Assembly: GCA_023252095.1 (NCBI GenBank)
Contig: JAHEXN010000073.1
Span: 1 to 12,133 of the forward strand
Length of the DNA: 12,133 bases
Source of the DNA: Actinomycetes bacterium
GTDB lineage: Bacteria > Actinomycetota > Actinomycetes > Propionibacteriales > Nocardioidaceae
Reading direction: 5' to 3'
Shown: in pieces, positions 1 to 6,853 of the stretch
Layout: every line of letters starts with the position of its first letter
Position numbering within the stretch: the first letter of the stretch is position 1
Translations under genes and position numbers: made by a program
The notes under the pieces: model-generated
The model's input: the letters and a program-made list of their open reading frames with translations, nothing else
What the model was told of the DNA's origin: nothing
Database searches by the model: none

Positions 1-3000
1 CCGTCTGGTCAGCCTGCTGTCCGCGACGCTCCTGGCCGCCTTCCTCGTGGTAGTCCCGACCCCGGCGCAGGCCGCGCCGCTCCTCGGCCCGTGCGCGGAG
101 CTCATCACGTTCGACAGCGACAACGCCGGGTGGCGGTTCGCGACGGTGCGGGCCAACATGACCGTGGTCACCGGTCCCACGGCCGTGGGATGGAACGCGA
201 CCCAGGGCAACCCGGGCGGTGCGCTCGGCACGACCGATCCCGACGGGAACTGGAGCGAGGTGTGGTCGCCCCCGCTCGCCGCGAACGGCTACGACACCGA
301 CTACAGCAACCTGATCGACGGCACGATCCAGTTCGACTACCGCAACGACACGGGCATCGGCTACAACCTGTACCTCGCGGTGTGGAACACCACGGGCGAG
401 CGCATGTACTTCAACTTCCGTCCGCAGATCACGAACTCCCAGGCGTGGAACCGTGTGCGCGTGCCGATGGATCCCACGCTGTGGCGCACGGGGTTCAACA
501 ACACCGTCGGCGTCAACATGGCGTCGCCGGCTCCGACCGCCGAGACCTTCGAGTCGATCGTGTCCGACGTCGACCGCTTCGTGATCTCGGTCGAGGGTCG
601 CAACGGTCCCGACACGAGCTTCATCGACAACTTCGGCGGCTCGTGCGAGGACCAGGGCGACGCCCCGGCGTCGTACGGCACGACGGGCGGCGAGGCGGCG
701 GCCCACACCCTGGTCGACTACGACGAGACCGCGGGCACGGCCGGGCTCTCGCTCGGCGCGCGGGTCGACCACGAGCCCGCCGGTCAGCCTGGTGCGGGCG
801 CCGACGGCGACGACCTGACGGGCGTGGCCGACGAGGACGGCGTCGCCGACCCGATCGTCGTGATCGGTGACGTCGCCACCACGGTGCCGGTCGACGTCAC
901 GAACGACACTGACGTGCCGGCGACCCTCGTGGGCTGGGTCGACCTCGACGGCAACGGCACGTTCGACGCCGACGAGCGGTCCGCCCTCGTGACGGTCCCG
1001 GCCTCGTCCGGCGCGACGACGCAGCAGGTCGTGCTGCCCGCGGGCGCCGCGCTGACGCAGGACACGTACGCCCGTCTCCGTCTCTTCAGCGGCGTCGTCG
1101 CGGCACCGCTGCCGACCGGGCCCGCCGTCGGTGGGGAGGTCGAGGACCACGTCGCCCTCGCGGCGAGCGACCCCGGACTCAGCCTCGTCAAGGAGGGCGA
1201 GCTCGACGACGCGAACGACAACGACCTCGCCGACGTGGGCGAGACCGTCAGGTACACGTTCACCGTGACCAACACCGGCAACACGCCGCTCACCGGCGTC
1301 ACGATCGACGACCCGCGCCTGCCCACGGGCATCACGCCGGCGACGCAGAACCTGCCGTTCGGCGCCGTCCGCACGTTCACCGGCACGTACACCGTGACGC
1401 AGGCCGACATCGACGCCGGCTCGGTCCTCAACGCGGCCACCGCGTCGGGTGACGATCCCTCCGGCACCCCGGTCGACTCGCTCGAGTCGACCGACGAGCT
1501 GCCGACCCCGGACCGCGACCCCGAGCTCAGCCTCGTGAAGACCGGCACGCTCCAGGACGCCAACGACAACGACCTCGCCGACGTCGGCGAGACCGTGACG
1601 TACGCGTTCGAGGTCGAGAACACCGGCAACGTCACGGTCACCGACGTCGCGATCACCGATCCGCGCGTCACCGGGCTCAGCCCCGCGACCGTCACGCTCG
1701 CCCCCGGCGCAGTCCAGACCTTCACCGCTGCCCCGTACGTCGTGACCCAGGCCGACGTGAACCGCGGCGAGGTCTACAACTCCGCGACCGCCGGCGGCAC
1801 CTCCCCGCTGGGACCGATCTCGAGCCCGCCCTCCGAGGAGCGCATCGACACCCCGGACCCCGACCCGGGCCTTGAGCTGGAGAAGACCGGCGCACTCACG
1901 ACCGACGTCAACGGCAACGGCTTCGCCGACGTGGGCGACACGCTGACCTACACGTTCGAGGTCGAGAACACGGGCAACGTCGACCTCGCCGACGTCAGCG
2001 TGGTCGATCCGCGCGTGCCGACCACGAGCCCGGCCAGCCAGGACGTCGCAGCCGGCGCAACCGTCAGGTTCAGCGGCACGCTCGTCGTGGCCCAGGCCGA
2101 CGTCGATGCCGGCGTCGTCCGCAACTCCGCCACGGTCGAGGGCACGTACGAGGGTCCTGACGGCGACGTCCCGGTCGAGTCGCCGCCGGACACGTTCGAC
2201 CTCGACACCGCCCCACCGGTCCCGGGCCTCGAGATCGAGAAGACGGGAACGCTCGACGACACCACCGGCAACGGCGTGGCCGACGTGGGGGAGGTCGTCG
2301 CGTACACGTTCCTCGTGTCCAACATCGGCAACACGACGCTCGTGAACATCGCGGTGGACGACCCCCGGGTCGCGGGCCTCGCGCCGGCGACGGCGACCCT
2401 GCTGCCCGGTCAGGACACCACGTTCGCGGCCGATCCCTACGTCGTGACCCAGGCCGACGTCGACGCCGGGGTCGTCGCCAACAGCGCGACGGCGAGCGGC
2501 AACGTGCCCAACGGACCCGAGACGACCTCGCCGCCGGACACGTTTGACCTCGACACCGTCCCGCCGGCCCCTGATCTCGAGATCGAGAAGACGGCCTCGC
2601 TCACGGACGCGAACAGCAACGGCACCGCCGACGCGGGTGAGCAGATCGTGTACTCGTTCCGGGTCACGAACACCGGCAACGTGACCCTGGCCGACGTCAC
2701 GGTCGTCGACGACCGCATCGCCGGACTCGTGCCCGGCTCGATCGACACCCTGGCCCCGGGCGTCTCGGCGAGCTTCGTCGCCGACGCCTACGTCGTGACG
2801 ACCGCGGACGTGGCCAGCGGCGGCGTCACCAACGTCGCGACCGCCACGGGCACGCCGCCGGGATCGACCGACCCGATCGAGTCCGTTCCCGACGAGGTCG
2901 TCACCGCGGTCACCCCGCCGCCTCCGGGCAGCGGCGACGGTGGACTGCTGCCGTCGACGGGTGCCGCACTCGCGTGGATGTCGCTGCTCGCGGCCCTCGT

Positions 3001-3061
3001 GGCCGCCGGCCTGGGCCTCGTGATGCTGCGTCGACGCTCGACCGGCCTGCACGCCGCCTGA
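1..3061 (+). CDS. LPxTG-anchored surface protein, laminin-B-like + GEVED + five DUF11/DUF7507-like repeats (5' partial)
   Basis: A predicted cell-wall-anchored protein, probably adhesive or structural. The start codon lies upstream of the window: the frame is open from base 2 and its first residues are the hydrophobic core of a signal peptide ending PTPAQA^A (cleavage near 73). The GTG at 47 falls inside that core, so it is not the true start. About 1019 residues are visible. Order of parts: a laminin-B/IV-like domain (about 95-640; FDSDNAGW, then NPGGALGTTDPDG); a GEVED-type region (about 650-1168; GDAPASYGT, ADEDGV, VDLDGNGTFD, GGEVEDH); five repeats of about 116 residues starting near 1169, 1517, 1862, 2219 and 2567; then LPSTG (2948-2962), a hydrophobic helix and an Arg-rich tail (LRRRS). 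The LPxTG-helix-positive tail is the classic sortase signal. The repeat family is known in bacterial surface proteins, but the ligand cannot be told. A strong hairpin follows the stop. Class is confident; specific function is unknown. Confidence 0.93.
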   Translation, partial: RLVSLLSATLLAAFLVVVPTPAQAAPLLGPCAELITFDSDNAGWRFATVRANMTVVTGPTAVGWNATQGNPGGALGTTDPDGNWSEVWSPPLAANGYDTDYSNLIDGTIQFDYRNDTGIGYNLYLAVWNTTGERMYFNFRPQITNSQAWNRVRVPMDPTLWRTGFNNTVGVNMASPAPTAETFESIVSDVDRFVISVEGRNGPDTSFIDNFGGSCEDQGDAPASYGTTGGEAAAHTLVDYDETAGTAGLSLGARVDHEPAGQPGAGADGDDLTGVADEDGVADPIVVIGDVATTVPVDVTNDTDVPATLVGWVDLDGNGTFDADERSALVTVPASSGATTQQVVLPAGAALTQDTYARLRLFSGVVAAPLPTGPAVGGEVEDHVALAASDPGLSLVKEGELDDANDNDLADVGETVRYTFTVTNTGNTPLTGVTIDDPRLPTGITPATQNLPFGAVRTFTGTYTVTQADIDAGSVLNAATASGDDPSGTPVDSLESTDELPTPDRDPELSLVKTGTLQDANDNDLADVGETVTYAFEVENTGNVTVTDVAITDPRVTGLSPATVTLAPGAVQTFTAAPYVVTQADVNRGEVYNSATAGGTSPLGPISSPPSEERIDTPDPDPGLELEKTGALTTDVNGNGFADVGDTLTYTFEVENTGNVDLADVSVVDPRVPTTSPASQDVAAGATVRFSGTLVVAQADVDAGVVRNSATVEGTYEGPDGDVPVESPPDTFDLDTAPPVPGLEIEKTGTLDDTTGNGVADVGEVVAYTFLVSNIGNTTLVNIAVDDPRVAGLAPATATLLPGQDTTFAADPYVVTQADVDAGVVANSATASGNVPNGPETTSPPDTFDLDTVPPAPDLEIEKTASLTDANSNGTADAGEQIVYSFRVTNTGNVTLADVTVVDDRIAGLVPGSIDTLAPGVSASFVADAYVVTTADVASGGVTNVATATGTPPGSTDPIESVPDEVVTAVTPPPPGSGDGGLLPSTGAALAWMSLLAALVAAGLGLVMLRRRSTGLHAA
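1169..2910 (+). repeat. Five tandem DUF11/DUF7507-like repeats (about 348 bp each)
   Basis: Five in-frame coding repeats start near 1169, 1517, 1862, 2219 and 2567, so the spacings are 348, 345, 357 and 348 bases. Each has the order L-x-(L/I)-x-K-(T/E), an Asp/Asn-rich loop of the type DxNxNGxxDxGE, Y-x-F-x-V-x-N-(T/I)-G-N, a DPRV-like turn, and a (V/I)TQADVDAG-VxNxATASG-like closing strand. These features match the DUF11/DUF7507 class of Ig-like stalk domains. Repeats 1 and 2 are the most alike at the DNA level, suggesting the most recent duplication or gene conversion. Repeats 3 to 5 share LE(I/L)EKT openings, and repeats 3 and 4 both end in a PPDTFDLDT linker. Confidence 0.85.
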
Positions 3062-3071
3062 CATCGGGGGG

Positions 3072-3103
3072 CGCCCCCACCGCGCACCCGCGTGGTGGGG
3101 GCG
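3072..3103 (+). terminator. GC-rich hairpin after the first surface-protein gene
   Basis: A perfect 10-bp inverted repeat, CGCCCCCACC (3072-3081) and GGTGGGGGCG (3094-3103), encloses a 12-base loop in which GCG and CGC can pair further. It starts 11 bases after the TGA at 3059-3061. There is no T-run after it, as is common for actinobacterial terminators. Its position and strength suggest termination of the upstream gene; this is inferred from structure only. Confidence 0.7.
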
Positions 3104-3182
3104 ACTCGGGGCGCGCTCGACCCTGGCACGTCCCCCGATGCGTGACGGCGTTCTCCACGCCGACCCGTCTCCCTCCCTGTTT

Positions 3183-3208
3183 CGCGGCGTTCAGTAGTGA
3201 ACTTCGCG
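3183..3208. other. Imperfect inverted repeat overlapping the microprotein stop
   Basis: GTTCA (3189-3193) and TGAAC (3198-3202) pair around a GTAG loop. CGCG (3183-3186) and CGCG (3205-3208) extend the stem across a 2x2 internal loop. It overlaps the TGA of the minus-strand ORF at 3191-3193. It could be a weak terminator or a protein-binding palindrome; the structure alone does not decide. Confidence 0.3.
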
Positions 3209-3268
3209 GTGCGGGCAGGCTCCCCGGTACTTGAGGCGGCAGCGGAGGCGCCGCAGGGCCTTCTTCAT
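3191..3268 (-). CDS. Candidate 25-residue basic Cys/His microprotein
   Basis: Read on the minus strand, ATG at 3268 opens a 25-codon frame ending in TGA at 3191. The product starts MKKALRRLRCRLKY and continues RGACPHREVHY. It is very basic, with two Cys (10, 18) and two His (20, 24) that could bind a metal. There is no Shine-Dalgarno. Instead a TANNNT box (TACCGT, 3275-3280 on this strand) ends exactly 7 bases before the ATG, which predicts a leaderless mRNA starting on the start codon. An imperfect hairpin (3183-3208) overlaps its stop codon. I do not recognise a named family, and a 78-base frame can occur by chance. The promoter position and the non-random composition argue for a real gene. 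It lies between two surface-protein genes on the opposite strand, with no obvious functional link. Confidence 0.45.
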   Translation of the reverse strand: MKKALRRLRCRLKYRGACPHREVHY

Positions 3269-3274
3269 GACTCA

Positions 3275-3280
3275 ACGGTA
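3275..3280 (-). promoter_or_regulatory. Putative -10 box of the 25-residue ORF
   Basis: TACCGT on the minus strand fits the actinobacterial TANNNT consensus. If its last T is at -7, transcription starts at 3268, the A of the ATG. No convincing -35 box is seen; TTCTCC lies 18 bases upstream but is a poor match. Confidence 0.4.
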
Positions 3281-3378
3281 GGTCGGTCGCGGGTTCACGG
3301 AGAAGGGCCGGAAGCCCTGTGCGGACGTGACCTGCGCAACGTTCCTCATGTCGCACAGCGGGGGTGAGGACGGACACC

Positions 3379-3384
3379 TAGGGT
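3379..3384 (+). promoter_or_regulatory. Putative -10 box of the 65-residue membrane protein gene
   Basis: TAGGGT matches TANNNT and ends 8 bases before the ATG at 3393. This predicts a start at about 3391, that is, a transcript with almost no leader. It supports choosing 3393 over the earlier in-frame ATG at 3327, which would place the box inside the coding region. Confidence 0.4.
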
Positions 3385-3392
3385 TGACCCCC

Positions 3393-3590
3393 ATGCGGAC
3401 ATGGGCGGTGCGAGGCGTGCTGCTCCTCGTGCTCACCGCCCTCCTGGTCCTCGCGGTCGCGGGCCAGTCGCGCATCAGCGGTCCCGTCGTGTTCGAGATC
3501 GTCAAGGACCAGCACGGGGTGCACCTGAGCGATCTCGTCGCGTTCGGCATCTGGGTGCTCGGCGTCGGCGCGCTCACGCGCGTGAAGTAG
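3393..3590 (+). CDS. Small two-helix membrane protein of unknown function
   Basis: Sixty-five residues, opening MRTWAVRG and then a hydrophobic helix (about residues 8-26, rich in L and V). A short linker (GQSRISGPVVFEIVKDQHG) leads to a second apolar segment (about 46-60, LVAFGIWVLGVGAL) and a basic end (TRVK). The first ATG in this frame is at 3327, but the 22 residues it would add are polar and unlike a signal. A TANNNT box just upstream of 3393 also fits initiation there with a near-leaderless mRNA. No Shine-Dalgarno is visible. The VxLxDLVAFGxWxLG pattern in the second helix looks evolutionarily constrained, but I cannot name a family. It lies alone between two large surface-protein genes in the same direction; the 167-base gap to the next gene argues against tight coupling. 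Confidence 0.6.
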   Translation: MRTWAVRGVLLLVLTALLVLAVAGQSRISGPVVFEIVKDQHGVHLSDLVAFGIWVLGVGALTRVK

Positions 3591-3743
3591 CCCCGCACCG
3601 CTGGCCGCGGGGCGAGAGGCACGGGTGAGTGCACGGGTGAATGTGCCGCATCTGGTCCGGAAGGACGGTGCGCCGACACTACGTTCGGGCCCGACGGCAG
3701 TCGTGGTTGGGAGACCTGCGCGCCGTCGTTCCGCTGTGCCTGA

Positions 3744-3748
3744 GGGAG
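3744..3748 (+). promoter_or_regulatory. Ribosome binding site deciding the start of the second surface-protein gene
   Basis: GGGAG, within a GAGGGAGAGAGA purine run, lies 9 bases before the ATG at 3758. The frame is open back to 3641, but residues encoded before 3758 are not signal-like, whereas translation from 3758 starts directly with a basic n-region and a signal peptide. Confidence 0.65.
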
Positions 3749-3757
3749 AGAGAACCC

Positions 3758-6700
3758 ATGAACGACGTCCTGCGCGCCCTGCTGCGCCGCGATCCGGCCC
3801 CCCTGCGTCGACGGTCGGCCCGACCGCGCCGCACGCTGCCGCTCCTGCTCGCGAGTGCGCTGGCGATGACCGCCGTCGTGCTGCCGAGCCCCGTGCTCGC
3901 CGCGCCGAACCCCGGCATCGTCGTGAGCGACGTCGTCATCACCCACGGCGAAGGCGGTCCTGCCACGGTGGGCGACGTCCTGACGGTGGAGGGATCGTGG
4001 GACGCCTCGGCGGCCGACCCGACGCCGGGTGACACCTTCACGATCGGTCTGCCCCCGGAGCTGGGCTTCGAGCAGCCCGTGCCGTTCCAGCTGTTCGGCG
4101 GCGAGGGGATGGTGTGGGGCAACTGCCTGACCGACCCCGCCACGTCGATCGCGACCTGCACGCTCACCGACGCCGTCGCGACCGCGCCGGAGCTCGTCCT
4201 CGGCACGTTCCTGTTCGAGGTCGACGCCGTGCTCGTCACGACCGAGGAGGAGGTCACGTTCGACCTCAACGGCGTCGTGACGGCAGTCGACCTGCCCGGC
4301 ACGGGTGGCATCGACGACGGCATCACGGTGCCCGACGCCTGGACCAAGTCCGGCGTGCTCAACTCCGACAAGTGGTCGATGACCTGGACGATCGATCTTC
4401 CCGGCTCGCGGCTGGCCGGCCACGACGTCGTCAACGTCCTCGACGACCTCGGCGACAACCACGTCCTGTGCGCCGATCCCGAGCTGACCGTGAACACCGT
4501 CCGCGGCTCCACCGTCGTCGACGTGTCGGGCCTCGGTGCGATCGACGCCGACGTCGTCGCGCCCCACGACTTCGGCATCGTCCTGACGGCGCCGGATGCC
4601 GGATTCGACCGCAACGTGACGTACCGCGTCACCTACCGCACGTGCACGCCCGACGGACAGATCGACCCCCGTGGCACGGAGTACACGAACCAGGCCACGG
4701 TCGACGTCTGGGGCGAGAGCTCCGGCGTCATCGGCGTCACGCAGGACTGGGAGTTCACGGCCGGCGTCGACAAGTCCGGCAGCGTCCTGGGTGGCACGAA
4801 CCGCGACGGGCTGATCCAGTGGACCGTCACGGTCTCCGGTGACGAGCTCGTCGGCAAGCAGGACTTCACCTTCAGCGACCAGCTCACGGGGGAGCACGCG
4901 CTCTGCACCGACTCCAGCGGCAACCCGGTCGTGCGTGGCCTGAGCATCGAGGAACGGTACGGACCCACGAACCAGGTGTCCCGCACGATCGGCACCGACC
5001 TGCTCGCGCGCACCACGACGAGCGCGACGGCCACGTCCTTCGCCGTCGACTTCGACGTCGTGGCGGGCTCGGACTTCGCGTTCCGTCCGCTCGACCACCT
5101 CTACCTGATCCGCTACCAGACGTGTGCGACGACCGACGGTCTCCCGGAATCCGGCACGGCGTTCGGCAACACCGCGTCCGTCGACGGCACGATCGACGCC
5201 GGCCAGGCCGTCGTCCCGGGTCGGAGCGAGGGCAAGGGCGGCAGCATCAGCTCCGCCGCCGTCACGGTCGACGGCGTCACGTACCTGCCCCAGACGACCC
5301 TCGGCTGGAACATCACGGTGCCCGGCCAGGAGCTCGCGGCGATCGAGGGTGACCTCACGATCACCGACGAGATCGTCGGCACCCACCAGGTCTGCGGCAC
5401 CGGCGACGTCGTCGCCTCGCGCCTCGGCCTGCGCATCGAGGCACGCGACCAGATCCAGAACGGCGGCCTCGCGACGGTCGACCTGACCGACTCGGCCCAG
5501 GTCGAGCTCGACGGCACCACCGTCACGATCACGCTGCCCGAGCCCACGCTCGCGCAGCCCGGCGGCGGCACCGCGACGGGCTTCAGCCGCGAGTACCAGT
5601 ACGTCGTGCGGTACCTGACGTGCACCACGAGCGGCGGCATGGACGCCCCCGGCACGACGTACAGCAACTCCGCGACGGTTGCCGGGAAGTCGTACACCTC
5701 GTCCATCACGCAGCAGAACCGCGGCAGCGGCACGGGCCAGGGCGTGACCCGCGGCTCGATCGCGGTCGCCAAGAACCTCGCCGACACGCCCGGCGCGGCG
5801 TTCGTGCCCGACGACACCGTCTTCACGGTGCACGTGCGCGAGATCGACCCGACCGGGACGCCCCAGATCGAGTACGACCTCGCGGTGCCGCTCGACGGCG
5901 GGCCCGTGAGCGGCCCGAACGCGCGTGGCACGGGATGGACCGCCGAGCTCTCCGAGCCCACGATGCCGTCGGTGCCCGGTGTCACCTTCGGGGCGCCGTC
6001 GTTCACGGCCACGCCGGGTGTCACGGTCTCGGCCGACGGCACGACCGCGATCGCCTCGCTCGCCCCCGGCACGAACGTCGAGGTAGGACTGACCAACACG
6101 GCGCTGCTCGGCCAAGTCGAGATCACCAAGACTCTCGAGGGCCCGGCCGCGAGCCAGGTCGCGGCCGACCGGACGTACCCCGTCACGGCGAAGATCGACA
6201 CGAGCGCTCTCGGGGCAGGGTTCCCGGCCCAGCCCGACCGGCTCGTCGACGTGAAGCCCGGCGTCCCGGTGGTCCTGACCGACCTCCCGATCGGGGCGAC
6301 GGTGACCTTCAGCGAGACGCTGCCGCTCGACGACGACGTGTTCACGTGGTCGCCCGCGGTCATCTCGCCGGAGTCCCTCCAGGTGCAACCGGCCCACGCC
6401 ACGACGCCCGCCGCCGTCTCGGTCACGAACCGTGTCGAGCGCACCGTGGGCACGTTCGCCGTGAGCAAGTCCGTGTCGGGTGCGCAGGCCGCGAACCCTG
6501 CCGTGCCGGACGACGTCACCGTGACGGCTCACTGGGACGACGCGGGGACCCCGCGGTCGAAGGTCCTGACGGTGCCCACCGACGGCACCCCGGTCGCGTT
6601 GGGCGAGAACCTGCTGATCGGCACGGAGGTCACGCTGACCGAGACGGCTCTCACGGACGGGTCCTCGATCGCGTGGGCCGCTCCGCAGTGGTCGGGTCCC

Positions 6701-6853
6701 GGCGTCGCGGTCGACGGCGCGTCCGCGGTCGTCACGATCGGACGCACGGCCGACGCCGTCGTCCAGATCGACAACCACGCCGCGACCTCCACGGCCGGGC
6801 TCAGCCTGGTCAAGCGCGTCTCGGGCGAGGCCGCCGGCGAGGTCGACCCGTAG
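3758..6853 (+). CDS. Large secreted surface protein, N-terminal part, ended early by an in-frame TAG
   Basis: As written it encodes 1031 residues. The signal peptide is about residues 1-48: a long Arg-rich n-region, then the core LPLLLASALAMTAVVL and an A-x-A-type site near VLAA. An adhesin-like N-terminal domain (about 50-195) and three related modules (from about 196, 338 and 496) follow. Each of these four regions has a Cys near its start (for example NHVLC, EHALC, HQVC) and another near its end (YRTC, YQTC, YLTC). Then come DUF5979/CnaB-like repeats from about residues 666, 785, 895 and 1012. The TAG at 6851-6853 stops translation 21 codons into the fourth repeat. The same frame runs on to 7987 with two more repeats and an LPxTG anchor, so the intact gene would encode 1409 positions. 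The truncated product would be secreted with no wall anchor. This may be a pseudogene, a sequencing error, or true stop-codon readthrough. The start is set by GGGAG nine bases upstream. Confidence 0.85.
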   Translation: MNDVLRALLRRDPAPLRRRSARPRRTLPLLLASALAMTAVVLPSPVLAAPNPGIVVSDVVITHGEGGPATVGDVLTVEGSWDASAADPTPGDTFTIGLPPELGFEQPVPFQLFGGEGMVWGNCLTDPATSIATCTLTDAVATAPELVLGTFLFEVDAVLVTTEEEVTFDLNGVVTAVDLPGTGGIDDGITVPDAWTKSGVLNSDKWSMTWTIDLPGSRLAGHDVVNVLDDLGDNHVLCADPELTVNTVRGSTVVDVSGLGAIDADVVAPHDFGIVLTAPDAGFDRNVTYRVTYRTCTPDGQIDPRGTEYTNQATVDVWGESSGVIGVTQDWEFTAGVDKSGSVLGGTNRDGLIQWTVTVSGDELVGKQDFTFSDQLTGEHALCTDSSGNPVVRGLSIEERYGPTNQVSRTIGTDLLARTTTSATATSFAVDFDVVAGSDFAFRPLDHLYLIRYQTCATTDGLPESGTAFGNTASVDGTIDAGQAVVPGRSEGKGGSISSAAVTVDGVTYLPQTTLGWNITVPGQELAAIEGDLTITDEIVGTHQVCGTGDVVASRLGLRIEARDQIQNGGLATVDLTDSAQVELDGTTVTITLPEPTLAQPGGGTATGFSREYQYVVRYLTCTTSGGMDAPGTTYSNSATVAGKSYTSSITQQNRGSGTGQGVTRGSIAVAKNLADTPGAAFVPDDTVFTVHVREIDPTGTPQIEYDLAVPLDGGPVSGPNARGTGWTAELSEPTMPSVPGVTFGAPSFTATPGVTVSADGTTAIASLAPGTNVEVGLTNTALLGQVEITKTLEGPAASQVAADRTYPVTAKIDTSALGAGFPAQPDRLVDVKPGVPVVLTDLPIGATVTFSETLPLDDDVFTWSPAVISPESLQVQPAHATTPAAVSVTNRVERTVGTFAVSKSVSGAQAANPAVPDDVTVTAHWDDAGTPRSKVLTVPTDGTPVALGENLLIGTEVTLTETALTDGSSIAWAAPQWSGPGVAVDGASAVVTIGRTADAVVQIDNHAATSTAGLSLVKRVSGEAAGEVDP

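Noticed and set aside
3317..3358. Inverted repeat CTGTGCG / CGCACAG around a 28-base spacer
   Set aside because: Only 7 bp with a long loop, in a GC-rich intergenic region; expected by chance.
6851..6853. TAG read as pyrrolysine or another programmed recoding
   Set aside because: No pyl genes or recoding element are visible in the window, and actinobacterial surface proteins are not known for this. It is kept only as an open possibility under the amber finding.
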